Source of the DNA: Cheiracanthium punctorium
Taxonomy: Eukaryota; Arthropoda; Arachnida; Araneae; Cheiracanthiidae
DNA: 64,000 nucleotides
Direction of reading: 5' to 3'
Assembly (NCBI GenBank): GCA_038373885.1
Contig: JAWZYV010001796.1
Coordinates: 186,001-250,000 of the forward strand
Shown here: positions 45,293 to 57,230 of the stretch, piece by piece
How positions within the stretch are numbered: position 1 is the stretch's first letter
Layout of the letters: the number at the start of each line of letters is the position of its first letter
Made by a program: the position numbers and the translations under genes
The notes under the pieces: model-generated
Database searches by the model: none
What the model was told of the DNA's origin: nothing
What the model saw: the letters and a program-made list of their open reading frames with translations, nothing else

Positions 45293-45741
45293 TCTAATCA
45301 CTGTGCATGACTGTCTATATGCGCATCTACATCGATTACGAATGGTGAATAGTCCTGCCGGCTCTCCTTCTGTCGTAATCTGTCCAGTACTTACGCAGAC
45401 CTGCATCTTTTCCCGATGTTGAGAAGCCAGAGATCATATAAACTTCGTAGGGAAAGTTGATCCAAAATGGGGGTGATCCTTTAGGGGAAAATATGCATAA
45501 AATAACAAAGTTTCATTTAACATCTATGTTATTTTATGCATGTTTTCCCCTAAAGGATCACCCCCATTTTGGATCAACTTTCCCTACGAAGTTTATATGA
45601 TCTCTGGCTTCTCAACATCGGGAAAAGATGCAGGTCTGCGTAAGTACTGGACAGATTACGACAGAAGGGGAGCCGGCAGGACTATTAAACATTCGCAATC
45701 GATGTAGATGCGCATATAGACAGTCATGCACAGTGATTAGA
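45293..45741. repeat. Near-perfect palindrome, 214-bp arms, 21-bp loop
   Basis: The left arm 45293-45506 and right arm 45528-45741 are inverse copies with five mismatches and no gaps by my count (about 98%). The tips read TCTAATCACTGTGCATGAC. Flanks TTAAACAG and TTAAGCAG may be an 8-bp target duplication with one change. No arm encodes a protein. It is either a young foldback element or a local inverted duplication. Confidence 0.92.
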
Positions 45742-46389
45742 TTTAAGCAGCCACAGCACTGCCTCCGGGGCAATCAGGGAGGTTATGGTTGGTATTTTTC
45801 CATGGTTTCTCTCTTATTCGCTCCTTTAGTTGTAACATATGCATGTTCTTGAAACCCAGATTGATTTTTGATGATACAAACTTAGAGCTTTCTTGATAAT
45901 ATAGAGCTTGATTGACAAAATATCCTTTTATAGACAACTTATCCGTCTTTTCATCTTGGCTGCAAAGTTTTTACTCACTTAGCACCAACCAGGGAGCACG
46001 TGTAATTAAGGAATGCTACCAATGCGTGTAACGTTATCCCCCACGCACTATGTGTATTTGTATCAATGTGTATACAAAGTGTATTGTAAAAAATATATTG
46101 TATGGGTATTACTCTGCAATGACAGAAAGAAATACATGAAATTTGATAAATTTACTTATGTACCCATGATTTTTTTTCTCAAAAATTAATTTGTTCCAAT
46201 ATTTCGATGTGTAGTATGCATTGAAATCTTTCAAAAACAAAGCTTCATGGAATGTAGAACATTTAATTCATTATGGAAAAAAAAAACATGAAAAAAACGA
46301 CATGAAACAAGTATAGATAAAATACATAATGGCATTTTAGAAATGTATTTTTGACACTGCTGTGCAGCTGAACAATCACACTCTTTTGC
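45742..46389. other. Unannotated DNA
   Basis: No feature recognised. Confidence 0.35.
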
Positions 46390-46960
46390 ATAAAATAACC
46401 ATTATAACGTCTCGAATGGTTTAAGCATTTCTCCATCTGTCAACAAGTTTCAGAAGCATAAAGTGCAACTACTTTTAAAGAAAAATAAGTCATTGTGAAG
46501 AAATCTGAATACCATTTCTTGAACCATTAACAAAAAACGTAAACAATAAAAACGATCTTCACGCTCAGTGTTAAATTTTTGAATTTGCGCGCTCCGACTC
46601 TTATACGCCAATGTCCTCAAAAAAGTAATTTATCTTTTACGATGCAAGGAAGATAAATAACAAGTCCATAAAAATGGTTGGTGTTTGATTTTCTTTGAAG
46701 TTTTGGTAATCATACAGAATTAAACGAGCCCCCCGTGGGGGGGGACGTACCTTTAGGGATCACGTTGCTTCAGAAACGGCAAAAGTTTTCGAGGAAACAC
46801 CTTAAGTTCAGTCACGTGAGTGAATTTAAAGAGTCATACATTTCGCTACAAAAGTTAATGCATTGAATGCTTTAAAAGATATTTAAAATTGTCACTTACG
46901 CAATTTAAAATGGTGCAATACTAATGAAAAGAAATTTTATTTCATTTAAAATCAAAATAG
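46390..46960 (+). repeat. Low-copy direct repeat S2, copy a
   Basis: Collinear with 51410-51990 and, in part, 55300-55480. Shared words include CATAAAAATGG, GATTTTCTTTnAAG, TTTGGTAATC and GGAAACACCTTAAGTT. No long frame is shared between the copies. Confidence 0.65.
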
Positions 46961-48764
46961 GAAAAATATATTTTAAAAATCTCACGTAATACTGTGTTAT
47001 TTTATTTATTTATTTATAAATTATTGGCGACTACATTAAAAACATGCCTTAAAATTAGAAAAAAGGTGAAAATGTCATACATTATACTTTTGCAAAAGAT
47101 CATTAATATGCTTAACCATTAGGAGAACTTGTAGTACTTGACCTAAAACATTAATAATACCACTTTTTTTTCCTTTTTTTTTTCACAATGACAAAAAAAT
47201 CTTTGTATTCATTCGTAAAATATGAAAGAAATAGTACATTATTGTTTGAAAAAAAGGTTTTTTCTGCTGAAAACACTGTTTTTATAAAACATTTTTAGAA
47301 TCGGGAGTATTTATTATATTATGTACGAATTATATACAATAACATAAATTCCTTTGATTACATGAAAGTGGTTCCAAACAGAAATACCCTGAGTCCAGTT
47401 CTGAAATTTGCGATTCATTTTGATAAATAAACAAGAGAAACTATGATTAATGAAGTCGACATTAATTTAACAAACAAGCCGATTATTTGTGTATTATGAA
47501 TTAATAATATTTCTCGAAGAAAAAACGTACAGTTACAGTCTTGAGATTTGGAATCATAAAAAAAAATTAGAGAAATGTAATTCAATAAATTAATATTTAG
47601 AAGGAATTTATGTTTAAAAACTCTCCCTATACATATATAATCTTTAGTACATACGTTAGCAGTGTTCCTCTTAAGTTTTATTCCAAAACTAAATAAAAAC
47701 TGGTTGACGAGTACAGAAGAATACGCACAAATATCCACTGAGCTCATATTGAAAAATCAAGGTGTAACTAATGAAATTTGCATTACTCGATTATTTATCT
47801 TTAAATGAACAATTGGTAAGCTATATCTGCATTTTTACGTCTGCATATTTAAAGTTTATAATACATTTAAACTAATCTGCATATTTGAAGTTTATAATAC
47901 ATTTAAACTAATTATTCAATAAATAAAACTATTTTTATATAATATCACACATTGGGAAAAAGAGAAATAATGTCCATCCCAGTGATATAAAGATACAATC
48001 ATCATCAGCTATAACTAGAAACGACAGGGGCCAAAAAGAACTAAATAAATATATTAAGAAAATCTGTTTACAAATTTTTAAAATATAAATTTAATAAGGT
48101 TCTGAATATTCAAAAACTTCATTTTCTGTCAAATTACTGTTTTTCTTTTTCAAAATCTCAATTAAAAATCTCTAATTGAGTGGTTGTACATAATAAAATT
48201 ATAAAATTTCCCTTTTTCTTGCTTTGAGTATCGCCCTTTCTGTTCGTTCATTTTTTTAAATTTCAGATTGACTTTATGAGTATTTACTTATCTCGTACAT
48301 TAGTTCTAGTACAATTCTTTACTTAATTTTTTACTGTCGTTTGAGCCCATTATCAATCAAATCTTTTAACATTCATGAAGAAATAATCATGTGTCTTGTT
48401 TTAATGGAATCCTACATGATGCTAACCATATATTTATACTTGTCTTATTTTAATCCTAGAGAGATGATGATAGCAAACATTTTAAAAACAGTTTTTTTTT
48501 GTTTGTCTGTGAAACTAGCAATAATTGAACATGGATTATATTCAAAGTTCTCCATCCAACTGCAGAATCTCTTTTTAAATCTAAACAAGAAATACGATAT
48601 TAATATCCAAAATTTAACAGGATGCTGCATATCATTACTGTCTTTTGGATTAAATCTTCAGATTTTTTTTTCTCTTTGAACTCTTAATTTATGTAAAAAT
48701 AACCCTTCGTGACTGACGATAATTGCTCGAAATTTTGTTTGTTTGTGTTGATATGAAAATGCTA
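46961..48764. other. AT-rich DNA; 36-bp tandem at 47841-47912
   Basis: CTGCATATTTAAAGTTTAT and CTGCATATTTGAAGTTTAT begin two 36-bp units. Two open frames of 110-112 codons (47415-47747 minus; 48341-48679 plus) are low-complexity and hydrophobic, and at this AT content are compatible with chance. Confidence 0.45.
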
Positions 48765-48945
48765 CGCAGTGGCTATCTGCGAAGGAGGAGATGTGCCTTG
48801 GTTGGAGGACTTTCTAAGGAGTTCTAACGCGTATTCACTTTACATCTGGAGAAAACTGACCAAAACTCCAGACCGTTAGATCGACAGCCGCGCGACAGGC
48901 CCGAACCCGGTACCTTCACATTTCAGCCGGCACTGGTCAGGCCAT
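48765..48945 (-). mobile_element. tRNA-derived SINE, copy 4
   Basis: The minus strand has a degraded A-box region (CTGACCAGTGCCGG), a B-box-like GGGTTCGGGCC, then GGCTGTCGATCTAACGG, CAGTTTTCTCC and TACGCGTTAGAACTCC as in the 14105 copy. Confidence 0.62.
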
Positions 48946-49087
48946 GGTATGGAAATTTTAAAGTTGAATAACACAGCGAATATAACACTTGTCCATAATA
49001 GGATTTTTTGTGAATTACATTTTAAAGTTTAAACATCAAAATATCAAATAAATAGTTCTTTATAAAATGTATCTCATAAAAAGTAAC
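48946..49087. other. Short unannotated spacer
   Basis: AT-rich; nothing recognised. Confidence 0.3.
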
Positions 49088-49297
49088 TACACAGGAAAAC
49101 ATCTTTTGCTGAATTCAATAAAATTTTGTTTGCACTATTTAAGCCAAATAATTTTGTTGGTTTCTAATAAAATTATTATTAAATAAACAAAATATTTCGT
49201 TGAATGGACAGAAATTTTGTTGATTCAACAAAAATATTTCCTTGAAATAGAGCCAATCAAAATTTTGTTGAATAAACAAAACATTTTTTTCAATGTA
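49088..49297. mobile_element. Family K MITE, 206 bp
   Basis: The element 49090-49295 is flanked by TA on both sides. Its left end is CACAGGAAAACATC and the inverted right end CATTGAAAAAAATG. The interior is made of TTTTGTTGAAT / ATTCAACAAAA modules. It shares its right TA with the next element. Confidence 0.7.
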
Positions 49298-51205
49298 CAG
49301 CTGCGGAAAAAAAAGTCCCACTTGCTCTTTATTTCGCCGTCGTTCGTCGTACAGCAAAGTTATATATACCATTCGTTTTCAAATAACGTATACTTTAATT
49401 TACTATTGATTTAATTTGCATAAGGGGCCGTCTTCATATTTAATTCTGCATCAACTTCGTTTTTCTCAATGGCAACACTGTATTTTGACTTTATTAAACA
49501 AAAGAGAACCTTCAAATTACCCTAAATATTAATTTTCACTAATTTTCTACGATAATTTCCGGAGATATTGCGAATTATTTTTTGCGCGTTTTTAAGGGAC
49601 TTTCTACAAATTGAAAAGCGCTATTTGTAGGGTCCGAACTTTTCGTCTTTCATTCATTTCGCTCGCGAGAGTTAAAAGAAATAAATATTATTTGCAAAGA
49701 AAATATTGTTGTTTATGATTGTACCATCTCTTTTAAAGTTTTTTGTACTGAGAATATCAAGGGTAGAAAGTAGAATGTTTAATCAGAGGTCCAAATGATC
49801 CGTGAATTCATAACTTCCTTGGCTCGAACTCATGACTTAAAAGAAAAATGCAAAACGACTGCTCACGAGTTTGATAGTCTTTGTAATTTTGAAATTGTTA
49901 TTCAGTATTCCCCTTGATGGTTCTCTTAGACAGGTGAAATGTTGGCAGGAGTGAGAGGCTGTTCCCTGCTCTTTTGACTGCAAGCATGTATGTTACCCAG
50001 CTACAGTCGAACTAGAAGAATGGTTTTTATGACTGAAAATTTATTCGTTTGAATTTCATCTAAAAAACGCAATTCCTTTTATATGAGCCAATATTATCAC
50101 TGTGTTTGTTAATTCACTTTCTTCATTTAATATTCTCATCTACAATGTGCAATATTCTTATAACACATTTGGTGGTATTTTAATTTATTGTCAGATGAAA
50201 ATTTAGACAGAAAAACATAATTTTGGATGTTTTTTGAATGTTTGATAAAGTATGGGGAAGTCCAAAGACCTAATGTTTCCAATATTTAAAAAGGTCAAAT
50301 TCATGCCTGGAATGTTGAGGATGTTAGTCTTTCAGAAATAGGATGTTGTATTAGAAGACATATACGTCTACTGCATCAAATTCTATACCTGGAAAATATT
50401 TTATTTGGGGGGATATGATAGCGGACGTAACAATAGACGCTTTATAGAATCACCATACTGTAAAAAACCTCTAATTTATGTGTTTCAAAATTTGAATTTT
50501 TTTAATACCGCTATCTTTTGTGTTTTTGCGCAAAAGAAATCTAATTTACATTTATTGTATGCAATTTTTAAAAAATTGTCACTTAATAAATTTATATAGG
50601 GTCCCTTAACTCATGAAAATAACACATTTTATTTAATATACATTAAATTACTGAACGTAAAAATTTGAAATTTTGCACAGCCATGTAATATTACTTTCTG
50701 CATCTATTTCTATCAAAATTTGGCTAGGTCGCTATTCATAATTTTTTTGAATATTAATTTAATAATTCATATTAATATTTTATTTAAAAATCATAATAAT
50801 AGTGAATTATGTTTGGGTCGTTTAGTTCTAATAGTAGGAATAAAAACCAGCTTCTTATTATCAATATTACATGAGATATGAATTAATGTATGAAAAAATA
50901 TTTTAACATATGGGGAGAGGGATTTTGGAAGCTCATAACTCACCCATTTTCAGTTCAAATTTATTAAAAATGGGTATCCGGCGTTAAAATGAGCTAAATT
51001 TTTGAAATATGAAATGAAATCGAGGGGTTGCTATTGAGAAAAAAAAAGTTGGTGCGAATTTTAATATGTAGATGATCCCTTATGCAATTTTCATGAATAT
51101 CAAATTAAAGTGTACTTCAATCGTAAACGATTGGTATCTGTAACTTGGCTGTACGACGAACGACGACCGAAAAAAGTACAAGTGGGCCTTTTTTTTCCGC
51201 AGCTG
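49298..51205 (+). mobile_element. Long-TIR CAGCTGCGG element, family H copy 2 (1908 bp)
   Basis: The ends CAGCTGCGGAAAAAAAAG are inverted copies and TA flanks both (49296-49297 and 51206-51207). Homology between the ends extends about 130 bp (CGTCGTTCGTCGTACAGC, then GCATAAGGGGCC). It is the inverse of 5186-6899 along its whole length. It has no transposase motif. A short frame near 49789-49918 (ATGATCCGTGAATTC) matches one in the other copy for about 38 residues, then is disrupted. Confidence 0.82.
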
Positions 51206-51409
51206 TACATATCATAAGAAAACTTTTTAAGAAATTGCCACACTGATCAAACAGTTTGAAACACCGTAATATACATAGCATATGCACATATAAAGAATAA
51301 TCCTACATAATATAATGTGTATATATCGTATTGGTTGTAAAACTGTTTTAAAATTTTATAAACCTAACATTTTTATTTTTAATATTTTTCATTGAACGTT
51401 CACAATGAG
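51206..51409. other. Short unannotated spacer
   Basis: AT-rich; nothing recognised. Confidence 0.3.
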
Positions 51410-51990
51410 GGAGTAAAAAAACCATTAAAAAGCGTTCAACCATTTTCGCTTTTCCATATCTTTAAGGAAAATTTCAAAGCATTGAATGCAACTGCTTTTC
51501 AATGAACAAAAACTTTTGTAAGAATGATAAATCTGAATGTCAATTTTTTTAAAAACTAACGTACACTACAGGCAGCAACAAAAAAAAAAAAAAAAACACC
51601 GAATCCTAGCACATTGAATTTACACTTTCCTATTCTAATGCGCATGTGTCCGCGAAAATGTGATTTATCTGCTATGATGCTGGAAAGATAAATTACAAGT
51701 TCATAAAAATGGATGGTGCTTGATTTTCTTTCAAGGTTTGGTAATCGCAGCGAATTCAAAGAGCTCCCGTTGAAAAAAGAAGTAGTGGGGGTTACGTTGC
51801 CTTGGAAACCACCAAAGTTTGGAGGAAACACCTTAAGTTTTGTCACGTTAGTGAAAAATTAAGAATCGTGTCCATTTATTTCTATACGAAAGGGTACATT
51901 TGTAAGTATTTTTTTCAAACATTTTCAGAGTACCTATCATTGGGAAATTTAAAACATTGAAATAATAGTGAAGAGAAATTGATATTTCTG
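51410..51990 (+). repeat. Low-copy direct repeat S2, copy b
   Basis: Same order of motifs as copy a, including GATAAATTACAAGTTCATAA and GGAAACACCTTAAGTT. A 96-codon minus-strand open frame here is not kept in copies a or c. Confidence 0.65.
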
Positions 51991-52019
51991 TTTTCAGAAG
52001 TATATTCAAAGAAATGTAA

Positions 52020-52068
52020 GAATGCTAAACTTGAATATGTATGTTATGTTTAATCATGAAAAAATTCT

Positions 52069-52112
<44 letters not shown>

Positions 52113-52700
52113 TATGAATGTGCCTATTTAGACTCTCAAATTCAAATGTAACTATTGAAACACACACACACACACACAATCAAATGATCATTAACTCTAT
52201 GAAGGAAAGATAAATAAAAACTTCTCTCTTTAAAATTTGATCGTATTCAAAGTTTCAGTAAAAATACGGAGCTATATGAGTACTTTCATTTTTTTTTTTT
52301 TTTTTTTACGACGGGCACTGTCCGTTTATTGGCATTGGTCACTGTATTACGACGACAGATTACTCAGTTTGATTTTTTTCACAAAATTAAAATAAAAAAA
52401 ATGTTTTCACCTTCATGAACAGTCAATGTAAGGATCAATAGCATAGATTAAGAATACTGAAGATAAAAAATTTAGGAATCCAGTTTTGTTCACATGTATG
52501 TTCTTACTCTACAAAAGAATTATTTTTAAAAAATTTATATAATTGCCTATTTACACTCTCAAATTCTCATGTAGCTACTCACACAGACACACACACAAAA
52601 TATATATATATTATCGTTAACTATGGAGGAAAGATAAATAGAAGCTTCTCTCTTTAAAATAAACGATGTTTGTTCAATATATGGATTAATGGCATCAGCT
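52020..52700 (+). repeat. Tandem array, unit about 435 bp, left part
   Basis: One unit and most of a second. Each contains TGCCTATTTAnACTCTCAAA, GGAAAGATAAATA, CGTTTATTG, CTCAGTTTGATTTTTT and AAGAATACTGAAGAT. It includes an A-run (52078-52110) and a CA run (52160-52178). Confidence 0.75.
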
Positions 52701-53042
52701 AGTTAAAGAAGAAGAAAAAAGCCGCACTCGTTGAAATAGCAGTGAAAGAAAACGCCCTCGAAAAGCAACGCAAGAGTAAAAATACCATAAAGTTACCTTT
52801 TTAATAAAGAAGAAACAAGTAAGATGAATGTGCTCCTTTCGGTGGGAGGGGGCGAACACACACACATACACATTTTTTGCATTTATGTGTGTTGGAAGTT
52901 TCGAAACAGGTTCCTTGTCTAAAGTCAGGTCCGGATTGATTTTCAAGCAACTTAGGCAATGTCTAAAGCCCGGTATTGATGGTGTGGGCAACTTTCGCAA
53001 CACCAGGGGATAAGAGGAGTTTTGTAATGATCAATTTTAATT
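52701..53042. other. Unannotated interruption of the array
   Basis: An ACACAC stretch at 52856-52869. Opposing open frames around 52695-53013 overlap each other and are not recognised. Confidence 0.3.
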
Positions 53043-53218
53043 GCAGGGCAGAGCTACCAAGTTTCCGGCTTTTTCCGGAAGATTTCCCACCACAATTTTT
53101 AGACAGTTTCATTTTGCATTAAATATTTGGACTTATTTAAAGCATAAATTTGTAAGTAAAAATTAGTGGTGTGAAATCTCCCGAAAAAAGCTGGAGACTT
53201 GGCAGCTCTGGCAGGGCA
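53043..53218. mobile_element. hAT-type MITE, about 160 bp, 8-bp target duplication
   Basis: The ends CAGAGCTACCAAGTTTCC and, inverted, CAGAGCTGCCAAGTCTCC continue pairing for about 50 bp. GCAGGGCA is repeated exactly at 53043-53050 and 53211-53218 (two bases of the left copy overlap the CAG). Confidence 0.8.
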
Positions 53219-53390
53219 TTGTAATCGAAAAATCTATGGGATTTCAATGACCAGTTGGGATCCACCGACAAAAGTTAACCCATGAAACCACAAAACCACG
53301 CCCCCGCACAATGGAGCACATAAAACATTTTAAGGATTTAAGATATAAAATTAAATTTTATGACAAATGACAATTTTTAACCATCACTAA

Positions 53391-54216
53391 TCTATATAAA
53401 TAAAGCAATGTGTAAACTGTCCGTTAGTTAGTTAGTTTAAAAATAAAGAAAAAGGTTGATGTGCGATTTTGAGAAGATGTGATTCTAGTGCCAAGCACCA
53501 TTTATCGTCTGCTATTGCTACTTGAATTATGAATACACCTGAATGAGTTTTTAAACATTTTTTTAGTTCGAATTGTACATTTTTCTACGCAGCTTTTTCC
53601 CATCTATTTCTAATGTATTACATCTAGAAAGAAAATGGTTAGAAATATCAATTTTAATTGTGTTTAATCACACTCATCAATAATGATATACTTTCCAACT
53701 TAATGGAATAAGGAAAGCAAATAGGGAAGACCCATGGATTATAATACGCTTTTAATACATGGCACTTTAGTGCGTATTTAAAATCTGAAAGTGTTTCAGA
53801 TTTTCTGAGTTTTTTTCCTTTCCAATTTTTATAAAGGCTAATATATCCAGAAGCTCTTCAGAATTAATATAGGACGAAAATAATTTGTTCCTTTTTGTAG
53901 GTTTTTATCATTAAACCACATCTTATTTTTGTAACCAGGGGCGGCACGACACGGTAAGCATCGCATCGGGGCTCCGGCTTCGAAGGGGCGTCATTTCGAA
54001 CTTAAAATTTAAGTAGAGCATAAAAGGAGGCGTCTTTTTATGTTAGCAGAGGTCTCTACACTTACCCTAGGGCCGCTCCTGTTTGTAACCATCTTAATTT
54101 TAAATTCCATTCAGAATCTAAGAGATTTCAGTGCCAAGGAAGCCAGTGAGAAACAGGATTCTCTCCGAACAAGATTTATTAATATGGCGAACAAACTGGT
54201 CGCCGGAGGCGGCTAG
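53391..54216 (+). mobile_element. Non-autonomous Helitron C (826 bp)
   Basis: Starts TCTATATAAATAAAGC after an A and ends with a small hairpin CGCCGGAGGCG, then GCTAG, followed by T. No coding region is seen. It contains the hAT MITE at 53936-54081. Confidence 0.55.
53928..54089. mobile_element. hAT-type MITE, 146 bp, perfect 8-bp target duplication
   Basis: The element 53936-54081 has ends CAGGGGCGGCACG and, inverted, CAGGAGCGGCCCTAG. TTTGTAAC is repeated exactly on both sides (53928-53935 and 54082-54089). Confidence 0.85.
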
Positions 54217-54730
54217 TAGATTAAGAATACGGAAGATATCAAACTGAGGAATCTAGTTTTGTTCACATATATGTTCTTACTGTACTAAAGAATTCCAAAT
54301 TAAGAAAAAAAATGTATATATGTGCCTATTTACACTCTCAAAGTCTAATGTAACTATTCACTCACAAAAAAAGATCATTAACTAGGAAGAAAAGATAAAT
54401 AGAAGCTTTTCCTTTCAAAATTAACGATGTTTCATCGTATTTCAAGTTTCAGTAAAAATACGAAAATGTATGCGTACTTTCATTTTTCTCTTGAGAGACG
54501 GGTACTAGCCGTTTATTGCCATTGGTCACATCTAAGGCAGTAAATGTTGGCCACTGTATTACGGCGTCAGCTTACTCAGTTTGATTTTTTCACAAAATTA
54601 AAATAAATAAAATGTTTTCTCCTTCATGAACAAGCAATAAAGATGAATAGCATACATTAAGAATACTGAAGATAAAAAATTTAGGAATCCAGTTTTGTTC
54701 ACATGCATGTTCTTACTTTACTAGTAAGAA
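54217..54730 (+). repeat. Tandem array, unit about 435 bp, right part
   Basis: One full unit (54222-54658) and the start of another (54659-54725), each beginning AAGAATACnGAAGAT. It continues the array of 52020-52700. Confidence 0.75.
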
Positions 54731-55299
54731 CTCATTTGTACTAGAATGTAGTTTATTCTTGTTTTTTGAATTCAACAACTTAGGTGGCAGCAATATACTC
54801 TGTTACTATTGTAAAGAAATGTTGGAATTAGAAAAAAGATAATATTTTAAATAAATACATATGGAAGCCATTGAGTGCAGCTTTCAGAAGTACAAATATA
54901 AGTTATTATACGGCGTTATTCCTTTTGACTCTGTGGAAACTAACGACTATCAAAAGGAATTTTTTTGACTTAATTTGTAGCTTTCAGGAACAAAATTATA
55001 TTTATTATTTGGTACTTGAAAGTATTTTAGTCTTCCAGATTTAAACACATAAATTTCTATTTTCGCTACTGAAAAAAATGTAACATAAAATAAGTTTGTT
55101 CCTTACTAAATGCTGACCCTGAATATTTTAAGATTTTAAGGTGAATATTATATGGTTTAAAATGCATATACGTGATGTTGTTATTACTATACAAAATAGT
55201 TATGTATTTGCTCTTTGCAATAAAACATCTAAATGAAACATCTGCAATTCGTTACAAGAAACGAGGGCCAAGGAAAAAAGAAAACATTTTGAATTCCTT
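54731..55299. other. Unannotated AT-rich DNA
   Basis: Nothing recognised. Confidence 0.35.
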
Positions 55300-55480
55300 G
55301 TAAGCCTTTTGAATTTGCACTTTTCCATGCTTATGAGCTCTTGTCCACAAAGGGGCTATTTATCTTTTACGATGGTAACTGCTGAAAAGATGTGTAACAA
55401 GTTCATAAAAATCGATGTATTTTATTCTCTTTCAAGTTTTGGTAATCAAAAAGAACCGAATGCATCCCCAGGGGGAGAAA
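55300..55480 (+). repeat. Low-copy direct repeat S2, copy c (short)
   Basis: Keeps the core TTTATCTTTTACGATG, ACAAGTTCATAAAAATCGAT and CAAGTTTTGGTAATCA, then diverges. Confidence 0.6.
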
Positions 55481-57230
55481 CGCTGCAATGAAAGGGATAA
55501 ATATTTAAAGGAAATAGCAAAAGTTTGTCAACTGAACAAAGTAATAAGAGCCAGTTATCTTTATGTTCCTTTAGAAAAGTTCGTTGACAGTATTATTTTA
55601 GTGTGCTTGGAATCATTATTGCGATAACAAAGGTAATACAACTTTTTCGAAAGTCCTGACAGAGACATTGGAGCCTTTCGTATATTTTTCATGGGACGGA
55701 ATTTTTTACATTTAGAATGGACTTTTCCTGGTTTTGGCAGAACAATTTTACCCGTAACTCTTTTTCTTGCAACTTAAACATGATGTACCGACAAGTAACT
55801 AATGCTCATAAAGAACAGGCCTTCTTTTCATTCCAATAATAATATTAATAGGCATGTGCTGTAAAGAAATGACTTCAGATTTTCAGTACATGCAAATAAC
55901 ACCATTTGTGCTGTAGCGCTGACTACTGATCACTTTTAATACTAATTTTTTATTTGTTAAATACATATTTAGCGCATAATTTGAATTATCTGTAGTTCAG
56001 AATTTATCTCATTTGGACAAATGAAATACAGCTTAGAGGCCTCTGGAAAGGCAAACGTATTTCTTGATAACCCTGAATATACCTATGTATACATATATAT
56101 ATATATATATAAACCATCACTATGACAGTAAAATGGACAAATTAATGATCTGTCATAGGTTTCTTGTTTAGAAAATGATCATTTAACTCAAAAGATTACA
56201 TGTGTTTAGTGTATGTGTGCGTGTGTGTGGGGGGTGTCTAAAATGAATACTCGAGGCATCACAACTTCACAGAATTTTTTGTTGGCTATATACCTAGTAA
56301 ATAACAAATATTAAAATGTAAAAAATCACATGCAACTTAGATTTAACAATAGAAATATTTTCTTTTGAAGGAACATGAAAAAAATAAAATAAATTCGTAC
56401 GTTACGTTTCCTACACTAACAATACGGATGAGTAATTCATTGCTATCCATAAATATTCATGCAAATAATGCCATGAGACATTGCCTATAATTCCAAATAT
56501 GCATACTCTAAATTACAACAAAAACTTGGACATCTTTGCTATCTATACATACTTATATTTTACTTCTTGATCACCTATAGATATATATAAATAAACATGT
56601 TGAAGGAAATAAATTCAAACATTATTATAAATGCATTTTTTTAATAAAAGCTCTATATAGAAGCATTTTACGTTTGTAGAGCATTTTACTTTATTCATTT
56701 TATCAACAATTAAACGTTTTCTCGCTTTATTAAAACATCGTTGTATTATTTGGATGGCGCATATGATTTCTAATTCCGTTTGCGCAAAGGATTTCTAACG
56801 TAATTGCATTTTGGATTTCCTTTTCGTGAAAAATGCAATTAGAAATAAAATATTTTCATCTAGACAAAAGCCGCATGCTTCTATGCAGCATTTGTTTCAT
56901 TCCCTGTGGGATAAAATGCATATTCTCTGTTTAAACATGTTTTGAAATAAAATATATAAAAGGATTATTATTTCTGTGTTTCCATTCATTCGCCTATTCG
57001 AAAGATTTAATTTTGCTCACTTTTCATTCAAATATACGTGTTTTTTAACTTACATACGTATGTTTTAACTTATATATGTTTATTATAGCTCTTTCCATTT
57101 AAACTTTTCCTTATTCAAATTTTATTTGGATTCTTCATAGACATTTTGGAAAAAAACAGCTTTGAAAAGTGAATGCATATCGCATATCATTTTGAATTTC
57201 AAACATGTGTAAATTCATTATCTACCTATA
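55481..57230. other. Unannotated AT-rich DNA
   Basis: A (TA)n run at 56093-56111 and a GT/G-run near 56212-56236. No gene or RNA is recognised. Confidence 0.45.

Noticed and set aside
48341..48679. 112-codon hydrophobic frame
   Set aside because: Length is within chance expectation at this AT content. No splice, start or conservation evidence was seen.
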